Virus record (IMG/VR): IMGVR_UViG_3300042406_000446
Span: 1-29,004 of that record
Length of the DNA: 29,004 bases
Reading direction: 5' to 3' (one strand)
From: a virus
Positions within the stretch are counted from its first letter, which is position 1. Each line of letters begins with the position of its first letter. A model generated the notes under the pieces. That model made no database searches. It saw only the letters and a list, made by a program, of their open reading frames with translations, and was not told the DNA's origin. The position numbers were made by a program, and so were the translations under genes. Of this stretch, positions 1 through 7,688 are shown piece by piece.

Positions 1-645
1 ACTGGCTGTGATAGCTATGCAAGCTGGGATCCAAGGTTTAAGGATCTTAGTCCTATGCTTACTAGTGATGCTATCGCTGAGCGTATAATGGAAATCTTAC
101 CTTTTAATCAGTGGCAGGCTGAACATCTAGTTATTACAGGCGGTGAGCCTTTGTTGGGTTGGCAACGTGCTTATCCAGAATTACTTAACCATCCTAGTAT
201 GATCAAACTTAAAGAAATTACGTTTGAAACCAACGGCACTCAAAAACTCACTCCAGAATTTAAAACATTCCTACAAGAGTGGGGTCAGAATCCTCCATTC
301 GCTTCTAGAGAAGTTACATTTTCAGTCAGTGCCAAGCTCAGCTGTTCCGGAGAGGAAAGACACGAAGCGATAAAGCCGGACGTTGTTTGTGAATATCAAG
401 AAGCTGGTTATACCTATCTTAAATTTGTAATAGCCACAGAAGAAGATGCCGAAGAAGCCTTAGAAACTTTAGATATATATCGTGCAGAAGGATTTACCGG
501 ACATTGTTATCTCATGCCTGTGGGCGGAGTTGAAAGTGTATATACACTAAATAATCGCCGGGTGGCAGAATTAGCAATGAAGATGGGACTACGTTACAGT
601 GATAGACTGCAAGTGCCGCTATTTAAAAATGAGTGGGGAACATGA
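1..645 (+). CDS. queE: 7-carboxy-7-deazaguanine synthase (QueE), 5' end cut by window
   Basis: The frame is open from base 1, so the N-terminus lies outside the window and 214 residues are visible. QueE is a radical SAM enzyme that turns 6-carboxytetrahydropterin into 7-carboxy-7-deazaguanine on the route to preQ0. Seen here: TGCDSYASW at the left edge, whose Cys is probably the last cluster ligand; the GGEP SAM-contact motif at visible residues 47-50; an ETNGT strand; and a C-terminal LMPVGG followed by RYSDRLQVPLF, which matches the usual QueE ending. In phages this enzyme supplies 7-deazaguanine for DNA modification or for host queuosine. No other member of the pathway is in the window, so the end product is unknown. 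The stop codon overlaps the next ATG as ATGA at 642-645. Confidence 0.85.
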   Translation, partial: TGCDSYASWDPRFKDLSPMLTSDAIAERIMEILPFNQWQAEHLVITGGEPLLGWQRAYPELLNHPSMIKLKEITFETNGTQKLTPEFKTFLQEWGQNPPFASREVTFSVSAKLSCSGEERHEAIKPDVVCEYQEAGYTYLKFVIATEEDAEEALETLDIYRAEGFTGHCYLMPVGGVESVYTLNNRRVAELAMKMGLRYSDRLQVPLFKNEWGT

Positions 646-1085
646 TGAATAAATGGATTGAAAAATTATTTGGTATTGACAAGATCAGAGCAGAAGCAGA
701 ACGATCAATAGGCATTGCAGCACAAGCCTCTGAAACAGCCAAAGCAGCCACTGAAGCTGCCGAACGTGCTACAGAAGCAGAGGCACAGGCCAAATTATCT
801 CCAAAAGAACGTGCAACACGTAAAAAAGAACCGTGGGTAGGCGTAATCGAAACACATGTCAACAAAGATAATGTTCGTAATGGCTTTTTTGAGCTTGACT
901 GGAACGACCTTTTTGTGTTAAAATTAAAGCAAGAGGGATATGGTGAGGACGGAGACAAAGACGAAGAAATTATAGATCGTTGGTTCCGTGAACTGTGTGC
1001 CAATGTAGTAGTCGATGGCGATTTCGGCGGTCCTGTAAACACAGGCGTAATTGATATTAAAACAGTGAAGAAAGATAATCTATGA
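642..1085 (+). CDS. Ala-rich coiled-coil phage protein, unknown function
   Basis: About 147 residues. A GTG at 633 is possible, but ATG at 642 is preferred because it forms an ATGA overlap with the queE stop and has GGGGA a few bases upstream. Residues 10-55 are a charged, alanine-rich helix (repeated AxEAxE patterns such as AERATEAEAQAK) that looks like a coiled coil. The C-terminal half is a compact acidic domain containing GFFELDWNDLFVLKLKQEGY, then EEIIDRWFRELCANV. Proteins of this shape occur in marine T4-like phages, but I know no function for them. The gene ends in an ATGA overlap with the 5' nuclease gene, so the two are probably translated together. Confidence 0.75.
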   Translation: MMNKWIEKLFGIDKIRAEAERSIGIAAQASETAKAATEAAERATEAEAQAKLSPKERATRKKEPWVGVIETHVNKDNVRNGFFELDWNDLFVLKLKQEGYGEDGDKDEEIIDRWFRELCANVVVDGDFGGPVNTGVIDIKTVKKDNL

Positions 1086-2068
1086 ATTATATCTTAGTTG
1101 ATACAGCAAACACATTCTTTCGTGCTCGTCACGTTATCAACGGTGACGCTGATATCAAACTAGGCATGGCATTTCACATCACATTAAACAGTATTCGCAA
1201 AGCATGGCAGCAGTTCGAAGGTAGTCATGTTATCTTCTGTTTAGAGGGTAGATCGTGGCGCAAGGACTACTATGCTCCTTACAAGCGTAATCGTTCAGAT
1301 GCTCGTGCCGCACACACAGAAAAAGAACAAGAAGAAGACAAAATCTTCTGGGAAGCATTTGACACGTTCAAAGACTTTATCGCAGAAAAAACTAACTGCA
1401 CTGTTTTACAAAATTCACAATTAGAAGCAGATGATTTAATTGCTGGTTGGATACAAACACATCCAAATGACAAACATGTGATCATCAGCACAGACACAGA
1501 CTTCGTTCAATTGATTGCACCCAATGTCACACAATACAATGGTGTTATGGAACATGTTATCACTGACAAAGGAATTTTTGATGACAAAGGCAAGCCCATC
1601 ATTGACAAAAAAACACAAGAGCCAAAAGCAGCACCTAATCCAGAATGGTTGTTGTTTGAAAAATGCATGCGTGGTGATACCAGTGATAATGTCTTCTCGG
1701 CGTATCCAGGTGTGCGTACTAAAGGCACAAGCAAAAAAGTGGGTCTTAGTGAAGCGTTCGAAGATCGTAACAGCAAAGGATATGCGTGGAACAATCTCAT
1801 GCTTCAGAGGTGGTCTGATCACAACGGTGAAGAACATCGTGTGTTAGAAGATTATGAACGCAATCGTCGACTGATCGATCTAAGTCACCAACCCGACGAC
1901 ATCAAAGAGATAATTGTAAACACTATTGCCACTGCCACTGCTGAACAAAAGAACGTGAGTCAAGTTGGTATAAGATTAATCAAGTTCTGTAATCTATGGG
2001 ATTTGAAAAAGATTGCTGATCAGGCACAGAGTTATGCAGAACCACTTAATGCGAGATATACACAATGA
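1082..2068 (+). CDS. rnh: 5'-3' exonuclease / flap nuclease, T4 RNase H-like
   Basis: 328 residues, close to the size of T4 RNase H, which removes RNA primers and flaps behind the replication fork. The metal-binding acidic residues of the 5'-nuclease (FEN) family are visible: D7 in ILVDTANTFFRAR; the EADDLIAG motif (E115, D117, D118); the STDTDF motif (D138, D140); and GDTSDN (D199, D202), which leads into the helix-hairpin-helix part. YAPYKRNR at 64-71 matches the conserved basic stretch that holds the 5' end of the DNA. I see no polymerase domain, so this is a stand-alone nuclease. It is coupled by ATGA overlaps to both neighbours. The family call is firm. The symbol follows the T4 gene and rests on recognition, not on an alignment. 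Confidence 0.88.
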   Translation: MNYILVDTANTFFRARHVINGDADIKLGMAFHITLNSIRKAWQQFEGSHVIFCLEGRSWRKDYYAPYKRNRSDARAAHTEKEQEEDKIFWEAFDTFKDFIAEKTNCTVLQNSQLEADDLIAGWIQTHPNDKHVIISTDTDFVQLIAPNVTQYNGVMEHVITDKGIFDDKGKPIIDKKTQEPKAAPNPEWLLFEKCMRGDTSDNVFSAYPGVRTKGTSKKVGLSEAFEDRNSKGYAWNNLMLQRWSDHNGEEHRVLEDYERNRRLIDLSHQPDDIKEIIVNTIATATAEQKNVSQVGIRLIKFCNLWDLKKIADQAQSYAEPLNARYTQ

Positions 2069-2541
2069 CAGACATACATGCTAAACCTATCATAGCAAAT
2101 AAATTTTGGATCGTAGAGGAGAACGGTGAAAAGATTGCCACTCTAAGAAAAGACGACGACAATAGATTTTTTATGAGCAATGAGACAGGGGTAACAATTT
2201 ACGAAACCAAAGACAGTCTAACTCGTCAGTTTGGTAAAAAGTTTTTCACAGTAAAAATTGTCAAGGAAGCCGACACAGCTCTACCTAATGAGGTTCATGG
2301 ATACGCCACCAGTGCCGAACCTCACAATGCCATGTTTGATATTCGTAAGAAGCTGCCGCTATTCACTAAGAGCAGCGATTCCAAGAGTTTATACTGTGCA
2401 GGTTACTACTGTATAAAATTTGACAAAGGATGGGTCAAAAGTTTTTGTCCAAAAAAAATCACGCTGGAACGATATCCATATAAAGGTCCGTTCAAAACAG
2501 AATTAGAAATGAAACAGGTGTTGGCTAATGTCGCAAAATAA
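2065..2541 (+). CDS. Conserved phage protein, unknown function
   Basis: 158 residues, starting in an ATGA overlap with the nuclease gene. It looks like a small mixed alpha/beta soluble protein with no signal peptide or membrane segment. Recognisable pieces are NKFWIVEENGEKIATLRK near the N-terminus, FGKKFFTVKIV in the middle, and a C-terminal half with YCAGYYCIKFDKGWVKSFCPK, where four cysteines lie within about 30 residues. The cysteines are not spaced as a classical zinc finger. Its position directly behind a replication nuclease fits many marine T4-like phages but does not identify a role. Confidence 0.75.
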   Translation: MTDIHAKPIIANKFWIVEENGEKIATLRKDDDNRFFMSNETGVTIYETKDSLTRQFGKKFFTVKIVKEADTALPNEVHGYATSAEPHNAMFDIRKKLPLFTKSSDSKSLYCAGYYCIKFDKGWVKSFCPKKITLERYPYKGPFKTELEMKQVLANVAK

Positions 2542-2776
2542 TCTACCAGATACACTGCCCACTATACAGAAACTGTTGCAGAGAATTCAAGTAGCTGAAC
2601 GCAGTCAACAAAAAGAAATACGCATTAGTTTACAAGAAGCACGTGATCTGACCACAGAACTAGCACTCATGTCTGCTAAACTAAGCAAGACTGTGGGCGA
2701 AATACATCAAATGCTAGCAGCAATCAAAGAATCAACCACTCAAATAGACGTAAAATTCGACGGCGGCAAGTTCTAA
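2528..2776 (+). CDS. Small helical phage protein, unknown function
   Basis: 82 residues, overlapping the previous gene by 14 nt, with AGGTG upstream of the ATG. It is almost wholly helical: residues 10-70 carry heptad-like leucine and isoleucine spacing (IQKLLQRIQVAERSQQKEI, then LTTELALMSAKLSKTVGEIHQML), so a coiled-coil oligomer is likely. The short tail IDVKFDGGKF looks like a beta strand. I do not recognise a family with a known role. It is the last gene before a late promoter and therefore the end of this small transcription unit. Confidence 0.7.
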   Translation: MSQNNLPDTLPTIQKLLQRIQVAERSQQKEIRISLQEARDLTTELALMSAKLSKTVGEIHQMLAAIKESTTQIDVKFDGGKF

Positions 2777-2781
2777 AAAGA

Positions 2782-2789
2782 TATAAATA
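2782..2789 (+). promoter_or_regulatory. T4-type late promoter TATAAATA
   Basis: An exact TATAAATA, the T4 late promoter element read by the gp55/gp33-modified host polymerase, lies in the 40-nt gap between two genes. The expected start site is about 2796, giving a leader of about 20 nt with AGGA at 2805-2808 before the ATG at 2817. Confidence 0.75.
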
Positions 2790-2816
2790 TATACGTGGTT
2801 AATTAGGAACACGTAT

Positions 2817-3101
2817 ATGAGTAGACCCAAACCTAAAATTCTTTTAGAATATGCTAACAAAGAAACCTACAAGGTTGAGCAAATTCTCGATTCAGAAGCT
2901 ATCTGGGCTGTGTTCTACAACGGCCAGCCTTTCAATCTCAAGAGCGGTAGTTTAATTGCTAGTTATCCTGGACCCAAATATAAAAAAGTTTCTTTTTCAA
3001 ATCCAGGTCACGCACATAATTTGGCAAAAAAATTAAATCGATTATTCAAGACCAAAGACTTTGCTGTATATAAACTCACTGCAGGTGAAGAGATTAAATG
3101 A
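2817..3101 (+). CDS. Small phage protein, unknown function, late expressed
   Basis: 94 residues. The ATG has AGGA 8 nt upstream and follows a late promoter. The protein is basic and probably a compact alpha/beta domain. It contains KPKILLEYANKETYKVEQIL, a strand ending in WAVFYNGQPFNLKSG, the GPKYKKVSFSNPGHAHNLAKKLN segment, and FAVYKL at the end. Similar small proteins with a conserved SNPGHA-like piece are familiar from marine T4-like phages. Their role is unknown to me. No catalytic motif is evident. Confidence 0.72.
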   Translation: MSRPKPKILLEYANKETYKVEQILDSEAIWAVFYNGQPFNLKSGSLIASYPGPKYKKVSFSNPGHAHNLAKKLNRLFKTKDFAVYKLTAGEEIK

Positions 3102-3102
3102 C

Positions 3103-3501
3103 ATGAACAAAGATGCCTACACTAAGGCGTTCTTGCAGGCAGCAGAATTACCCGTTAATGAAAAAAACATCAAAGACTACAAAGCTGTATGGTGGTGGAG
3201 TTTTCGAAAAAAAGATCAAGGCGGTTTAAGACTAACCGAACAGGCTCTCGAATTCATTGAGAAACATGCCAAAATTAAAACCTACAAGATAGAATTCCCC
3301 AAAGAATTTGCATTTACTCCACAGGTACTGCTTTGGTTAGACAACTATATCGATTCACCTTTCTTCGTCAATAAAAAACACATCATAGTAATGAAGGAAA
3401 AAGCTGCTTTTGAACTATATCTACTCAGTGGTGATGTTAGAAAGCTAGGGCACAATAGAGCCATGAGCAAAAGACTTAGCCAAGAATCCACCCCCGAATA
3501 A
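3103..3501 (+). CDS. Conserved phage protein, unknown function
   Basis: 132 residues from ATG 3103, which falls one base after the previous stop. A TTG 42 nt upstream would overlap the previous gene for no benefit. The N-terminus MNKDAYTKAFLQAAELP is helical. It is followed by a tryptophan-rich stretch (AVWWWSFRKKDQGGLRLTEQ) and a second half with KTYKIEFPKEFAFTPQVLLWLDNYIDSPFF. The tail is basic and ends in SKRLSQESTPE. The WWWSFR piece with a following LTEQALEFIE helix resembles a small nucleic-acid or subunit-binding domain, but I know no assigned function. It shares the late promoter at 2782 with the gene before it. Confidence 0.72.
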   Translation: MNKDAYTKAFLQAAELPVNEKNIKDYKAVWWWSFRKKDQGGLRLTEQALEFIEKHAKIKTYKIEFPKEFAFTPQVLLWLDNYIDSPFFVNKKHIIVMKEKAAFELYLLSGDVRKLGHNRAMSKRLSQESTPE

Positions 3502-3509
3502 TCCCCCTG

Positions 3510-3517
3510 TATAAATA
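3510..3517 (+). promoter_or_regulatory. T4-type late promoter TATAAATA very close to a start codon
   Basis: An exact TATAAATA lies in the 24-nt gap after the 3103 gene. Its end is only 8 nt before ATG 3526. With usual late-promoter spacing, transcription would start at or within a few bases of that ATG. Confidence 0.7.
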
Positions 3518-3525
3518 TTTTCACT

Positions 3526-3795
3526 ATGTTTGACCTTAATCCAATGGACGTACTGCAACAGCGCAAGCTGAAGACTGTGGCCCCACATTTCACTGAATTG
3601 AATATTTCAGAATCTGAAATATTTGAAGGCATCGAAGATTGGATCAAAGTCAAACTCAAGGGCAGATATTATATCTGCAAAAAACCTGCTCTAGACCAGA
3701 GTGGAAATTTAAGATCTTCGCATTTCGTAGGTTTTGAAGATCAAAAAGAATTAACCTATTTCATGCTTGCATGCCCACATCTAAGGAGAAACTAA
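3526..3795 (+). CDS. Small phage protein, unknown function, possibly leaderless
   Basis: 89 residues. Recognisable text includes MFDLNPMDVLQQRKLK, then PHFTELNISESEIFEGIEDWI and KLKGRYYICKKPAL, suggesting a helix followed by a small beta domain. No Shine-Dalgarno is visible before ATG 3526 because the late promoter lies 8 nt away. The in-frame ATG at 3544 also lacks one. The choice of start is therefore less certain than for its neighbours. The gene ends in a TAATG overlap with the next, which has a strong AAGGAG inside this gene's end. Function is unknown. Confidence 0.68.
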   Translation: MFDLNPMDVLQQRKLKTVAPHFTELNISESEIFEGIEDWIKVKLKGRYYICKKPALDQSGNLRSSHFVGFEDQKELTYFMLACPHLRRN

Positions 3796-4034
3796 TGTCA
3801 GAAGAAGTTAAAGATCAAGTCGTAGAGACACCAGCCCAAGCAGCGCCTGCGGCAACAGAAGCACCTGCAGCACAAGGTCCTGATTTAAATATCAGCGATC
3901 TGTTAGCCGTAAAAAATATCATCGAAGTTGCAACAAGTAGAGGAGCGTTCAAAGCAGCAGAATTGGAAGCAGTTGGTAAAAGTTTCAACAAACTAAATGC
4001 CTTCCTTGAAGCTGTATCTAAAAAGGAAGCCTAA
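3795..4034 (+). CDS. Small acidic phage protein with Ala/Pro-rich N-terminus
   Basis: 79 residues from ATG 3795, with AAGGAG at 3783-3788. Residues 1-35 are low complexity, rich in Ala, Pro, Glu and Gln, and probably unstructured. Residues 36-79 form a helical domain (ISDLLAVKNIIEVATSRGAF, then ELEAVGKSFNKLNAFLEAV). Small proteins with this disordered-plus-helical plan and an ISDL...IIxVAxxRGAFK core recur in marine T4-like phages with no assigned role. It abuts the next gene directly: the stop ends at 4034 and the ATG is at 4035. Confidence 0.75.
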   Translation: MSEEVKDQVVETPAQAAPAATEAPAAQGPDLNISDLLAVKNIIEVATSRGAFKAAELEAVGKSFNKLNAFLEAVSKKEA

Positions 4035-4676
4035 ATGAGAAGCTTAAAACACATAGGCAGAATTCAAAACACAGGTGCTAAAGTCATAGTGGTGTTTAGA
4101 ACTCTGCCAGGAGAGTCAAATATGGCTCTAGTATTACCGGTAGCGCAACTGCCAGATCAGTATCATGATTCAATTATGACTTTGATAGAAACTGATCAAG
4201 CGCAGGACGCATTTGAGTTTGGCGAAATCATGCACATACGCCCATTCCCAGACGGCAGACCTATGCTGCGGGCCATGCAGGCTGATAACAGACTAGTAAA
4301 AGTAGCCACTGATGCTGTGATGATGACTCCTACTACCAACGATACTGTGCTGTTAGCTAATCTTAACACACTGATAGCAGAACAGAAGAACTGCACCGTA
4401 GATGATCTATGCACATTTGTAGCAGGTGCTCCGTCCGCTAAAGCCGATGTAGCTTCAGTAAATGATATCGCTCCTGCAGTAGATTCAGACATTCCTGCAC
4501 CATTACGTGCTCAAGCTGCATCAAACGAAGCATTATCTGATAAAGATATTGCCAAGAGCTATCGCAGTCAAGCTGATGCCATGTATAAAGAAGCAGCAAG
4601 ATTACGTAAAGAAGCAGAAGATCTTGATCCCACAGTCAAGAAGGTTAAAAAGGCAGAAGAAACTGCTGATGCCTAA
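4035..4676 (+). CDS. Conserved T4-like phage protein, unknown function
   Basis: 213 residues; the ATG is preceded by AAGGA at 4023-4028. The N-terminal 100 residues form a beta-rich domain (SLKHIGRIQNTGAKVIVVFR, TLPGESNMALVLPV, a helix DQYHDSIMTLIE). Residues 105-135 are helical, 135-165 are a probable linker rich in Ala, Asp and Pro, and the end is a charged helix (SYRSQADAMYKEAARLRKEA) that may be a coiled coil. It resembles a hypothetical protein common in marine T4-like phages. The LKHIGRI...RTLPGE start is what I recognise, not a function. The last bases overlap the next gene by 8 nt. Confidence 0.75.
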   Translation: MRSLKHIGRIQNTGAKVIVVFRTLPGESNMALVLPVAQLPDQYHDSIMTLIETDQAQDAFEFGEIMHIRPFPDGRPMLRAMQADNRLVKVATDAVMMTPTTNDTVLLANLNTLIAEQKNCTVDDLCTFVAGAPSAKADVASVNDIAPAVDSDIPAPLRAQAASNEALSDKDIAKSYRSQADAMYKEAARLRKEAEDLDPTVKKVKKAEETADA

Positions 4677-4974
4677 TCCTTTGTTCAAACCTCCACGCCA
4701 TCTTGTGAAAGAATGGCCGGAGGTTTTTGAAGATCTTTATATGAATACCATGCCTGTGGCGTATCTGGATTCAGTACGACTGGATTTTATAGATGGCAGA
4801 GTATGGGAAATCGATGTGAAAAGCGAATTGACCAAACAAACTTCCGAAAGCATTGCTGACGTATTGCTTAACACACTCCAAGAATACAAGGATGAAATCA
4901 AAAAGATCGATTTTAAAGTTGATATATCTCGTTTGAAAAACGATATTGCTAGCGAAACAAACAAACTATTTTAA
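4669..4974 (+). CDS. Conserved T4-like phage protein, unknown function
   Basis: 101 residues from ATG 4669, inside the end of the previous gene. The frame is open further upstream, but that part only shadows the previous gene. Visible text: MPNPLFKPPRHLVKEWPEVF, MPVAYLDSVRLDFIDGRVWE, then KQTSESIADVLLNTLQEYKD and KKIDFKVDISRLKND. The pattern is a small alpha/beta domain with a final lysine-rich strand and helix. Its KEWPEVFEDLY and IDFKVDI pieces are familiar from marine T4-like phages, without a known job. It ends at 4974, directly against the stop codon of the opposing gene. Confidence 0.75.
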   Translation: MPNPLFKPPRHLVKEWPEVFEDLYMNTMPVAYLDSVRLDFIDGRVWEIDVKSELTKQTSESIADVLLNTLQEYKDEIKKIDFKVDISRLKNDIASETNKLF

Positions 4975-5011
4975 TTACCATTTACCAGAATCTTGGTAGT
5001 GGTAATTAAAA
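4969..5011. terminator. Probable bidirectional terminator hairpin at the convergent junction
   Basis: A 12-bp perfect inverted repeat (4969-4980 with 5000-5011, core TTAATTACCA / TGGTAATTAA) encloses a second 5-bp stem (TACCA 4983-4987 with TGGTA 4994-4998) and a 6-nt loop. It spans the two stop codons, which abut at 4974/4975, and the last codons of the minus-strand gene. The outer stem is A/T-only at its base, so each strand places T residues at the 3' edge. No long separate T-tract follows. Being the only structure at the junction, it is the likely terminator for both strands. Confidence 0.55.
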
Positions 5012-7017
5012 CTGAAATCTGTGTCTTTTAATTCTTCAATTAGTTTTAAATGCACGTCATACTTTGCTGTAGTCCAATCACTTTCACCATTACTCCCTGG
5101 CACTGCTAATGTTCTAGCACGTTTAGCCGACATAGAAGTTTCTCTAGAATAATCCTGATATTTCCAAGCATCGGTATCTTGTTTAAAATTAAATTTAAAA
5201 TCGGCCAACCATTCTCCTGAGGCTGTTATTTTAAAATTGTAAATGGCTGTTAAATTACACCCTAGTCTAGTTCCAAACTCGTTATTAATATCGTCTGGAG
5301 TAATTGCTACGTCAATTTCGTATCCTCCACGTGCTCTCCATAGCAATCGTAACAAAGGCCATATTTCATTTACTACGCTATCGGCCAACGGATTAATATT
5401 AGGGTTAATTATATTAAAATCAAAATTTTCATATTCTATAGAGTTTAATACCCTATTCTTGTGAAATTTAATTTTGTGATATTTGTCTGTGCTAAAATTA
5501 GCAAAATTACCGCCTGTTAGTTTATTAACCAATCCAGCTTTTGGAGTATGTTCTAAAAAGATATTAAATGTAACTAATCTTATTGCTCGATGAACTTTTG
5601 AATTTCTAAAATCATGTGTGATCCAATTATTCATATAATAGGCTTTTATCATTCCGTATTTTTCAGAGTTTTGAGATAAAATTGTATCGGGCGGCTCTGT
5701 GAATCCGTGTCCACACGCAATTACTTCTATGTAAGAACGATTACGCCATATTAGATTCAAAGACTCGTAAAAGTGTTGCATCTCTTCTGTAGGAAATCCT
5801 ATGATCCAATTAGTATGAGCTTCTACTCCGACCAATGACCCGTGATACAGGTTTTGTTCTATTTCATCAACAGTAACACGTTTATCCATGTCTTTAAGAA
5901 CTTTGTTAGACCCAGATTCTATTCCGTAACTCAACATCTTACATCCAGATCCTGCAAGGTCTTGATAATATTTAAAGTCCATCTTTTCATTACAACGAGC
6001 ATATCCAGTCCAATTAATTTTAATTCCGCTGGCAATGACTCCTTTACAAAATGCTCTTAATTCATTTATGTTACCATTCACTAGGCTGTCAAGGAACCAA
6101 ACAAAATCTATTCCGTAGTTGTTGTACAAATGAACAATTTCATTTAAGGTGTTTTTAGCCGATCGTCCTCTGTATTTCCAAAAATGTGTTTCACTGCAAA
6201 ACACACACTTGGCAGTACATCCTCTACTAAATTCAGCGTTAACTCCGTTGGGCATTTGATATTCTGACAACTCAAAATGACTGTAATCTGCCCAAGGTAA
6301 TCGATCTAGATCTAATCTCTGTCCTTCTTGTTGTGCTATAGTTACCTGTAAAGACGATGCGTTATCTGTCTCTATTTCATCTAAAACTTTAAGCAGCATT
6401 TCTTCGCCTTCTCCAGATACAACATAATCATAATACGGTTTATCTGGTCCAGGAGGAAATGCGTGGCACTGCGGGCCGCCTACCATAATTTTAACATGCG
6501 GATATCTTCGTTTAATTTCAGATGCCATCCAATCCGTTGGTTCTTGATTGCAGTAATATAAACTGAATCCAACAATATCCACCCTGTCTGTTTCAATTTG
6601 TTTTATATATTTTTCCATCAATGGCTGCATATATTTGTGCAGGTGCTGATGATATGACTCTCCCATCCATCTCCACTCTTTGCTGCCGTGCCAAGGATTA
6701 AAGTCGATATCCCAATTAGATTTATCTTTGTATGCTTTGATGTTTAAATCAACTCCGTCAGCACTGTATCCTGCTTCTTTGGCAACCGATATCAATCTTG
6801 CTAGATTGTAAGGTGGAAAATTAATGGCCCATTCAGGCAATAAGAAAAATCTTACTTTAGATTTTCTAGTAACATTATTAATAACTACTTCTGTGAGATT
6901 TTTCTGAGGTGTAGATCTAGCATAAGGAAGTATAGCTTCCATTATTTTTAAATGTTTATCATCTAAATCTACAGGTTTGTGTAGTGTTGCTTTGACTATT
7001 GGAATATTTTTTTTCAT
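4975..7017 (-). CDS. B12-binding-domain radical SAM enzyme
   Basis: 680 residues. The N-terminal part (about 55-215) has the layout of a cobalamin-binding Rossmann domain: PPYNLARLISVAKEAGYSADGVDLNIKAY, DIVGFSLYYCN, KIMVGGPQCHAF and VVSGEGEEML. The His of the classical DxHxxG motif is absent, as in many B12 radical SAM proteins. The radical SAM core follows, with its cluster motif CTAKCVFC (C267, C271, C274), then FVWFLDSLVNGN and SYGIESGSNKVLKDMDKR, typical of Elp3/MiaB-like cores. The C-terminal 200 residues are unassigned. Such enzymes do C-methylations or rearrangements on unactivated carbons; the substrate here is unknown. It is the last gene of the minus-strand run and is joined to the methyltransferase gene by TAATG. 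Confidence 0.85.
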   Translation of the reverse strand: MKKNIPIVKATLHKPVDLDDKHLKIMEAILPYARSTPQKNLTEVVINNVTRKSKVRFFLLPEWAINFPPYNLARLISVAKEAGYSADGVDLNIKAYKDKSNWDIDFNPWHGSKEWRWMGESYHQHLHKYMQPLMEKYIKQIETDRVDIVGFSLYYCNQEPTDWMASEIKRRYPHVKIMVGGPQCHAFPPGPDKPYYDYVVSGEGEEMLLKVLDEIETDNASSLQVTIAQQEGQRLDLDRLPWADYSHFELSEYQMPNGVNAEFSRGCTAKCVFCSETHFWKYRGRSAKNTLNEIVHLYNNYGIDFVWFLDSLVNGNINELRAFCKGVIASGIKINWTGYARCNEKMDFKYYQDLAGSGCKMLSYGIESGSNKVLKDMDKRVTVDEIEQNLYHGSLVGVEAHTNWIIGFPTEEMQHFYESLNLIWRNRSYIEVIACGHGFTEPPDTILSQNSEKYGMIKAYYMNNWITHDFRNSKVHRAIRLVTFNIFLEHTPKAGLVNKLTGGNFANFSTDKYHKIKFHKNRVLNSIEYENFDFNIINPNINPLADSVVNEIWPLLRLLWRARGGYEIDVAITPDDINNEFGTRLGCNLTAIYNFKITASGEWLADFKFNFKQDTDAWKYQDYSRETSMSAKRARTLAVPGSNGESDWTTAKYDVHLKLIEELKDTDFSFNYHYQDSGKW

Positions 7018-7688
7018 TAAAATTTTGCAATTAATATATCACTAGAAAGTTCAAAATCAAAAAATCTAATATCTGGACTTATTTTATCAGTTTTTCGAAT
7101 CCTAGCACATTTACTGTATAAGGTTAATTCTACATCTTTTGTTCTTGCAAATTTTGTAAAAGCATTATAAACCATAGGAGAATTAATATCGTCGCCAAAT
7201 ATGCAGCCGCCGTCTAATAATCGATCCCATGCATAGTTTAAATCTGCAGTAACCTCATCTTCACTGTGTCCAGCATCAATAAACACCACTGAAAGATCTT
7301 TAAGATCTAAAGATTTACTATCTCCTGTATGAGGTATAATATTTGGAAAATCTTCAATATGCATTTTTTGAATTTCTAATAAATCTAAGGATGTTAGTAG
7401 AGGTAGATTATGTGAACTCCTCATTGATTCTAACATATGGTTATTTTCTTCGAATTTATTTAAATCAATTGTATGTATAATCACGTGTTGATTATCTTTC
7501 GCTAATAAACAAGTAGATCCTCCAACAAACGTACCCATTTCTAAAATCAAAGATCCTTGCGGCAATTTAGAAATTTCTAAATTAATCCAATTAATAATCC
7601 ACCCATAAGTACAACTAAATGGTTTTTCTAAGAAACATTGTTTTAATTCTTCACGTATGTTGTTGTATGTAAAATTTATTTTATTCAT
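7017..7688 (-). CDS. Class I SAM-dependent methyltransferase-like protein
   Basis: 223 residues. The class I fold is readable. Motif I is LILEMGTFVGGST (48-59). An acidic end of strand 2 lies in IHTIDLN (D75). The FIDAGHSEDEVTADL motif (136-150) and GGCIFGDDI (160-168) are typical of the Methyltransf_24 and CmcI-like group, in which acidic and His residues can bind a metal. It probably methylates the hydroxyl of a sugar or small molecule, but the target is not visible. The coding sequence is very AT-rich compared with genes further upstream in the block. It overlaps its neighbours by 1 nt (TAATG) and 4 nt (ATGA). Confidence 0.75.
   Translation of the reverse strand: MNKINFTYNNIREELKQCFLEKPFSCTYGWIINWINLEISKLPQGSLILEMGTFVGGSTCLLAKDNQHVIIHTIDLNKFEENNHMLESMRSSHNLPLLTSLDLLEIQKMHIEDFPNIIPHTGDSKSLDLKDLSVVFIDAGHSEDEVTADLNYAWDRLLDGGCIFGDDINSPMVYNAFTKFARTKDVELTLYSKCARIRKTDKISPDIRFFDFELSSDILIAKF

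Noticed and set aside
623-1042. Minus-strand open frame of 139 codons opposite the coiled-coil gene
   Set aside because: It lies wholly antisense to a gene that is coupled to both neighbours, and the translation (Ser-rich, Phe/Ile tracts) is a mirror of the Ala/Glu-rich helix.
1436-1847. Alternative open frames on both strands within the 5' nuclease gene
   Set aside because: All lie inside the nuclease frame, which carries every family motif.
3481-3525. Terminator in the C-rich stretch before the 3526 gene
   Set aside because: CCACCCCCG and ATCCCCCTG are direct, not inverted, so no stem forms.
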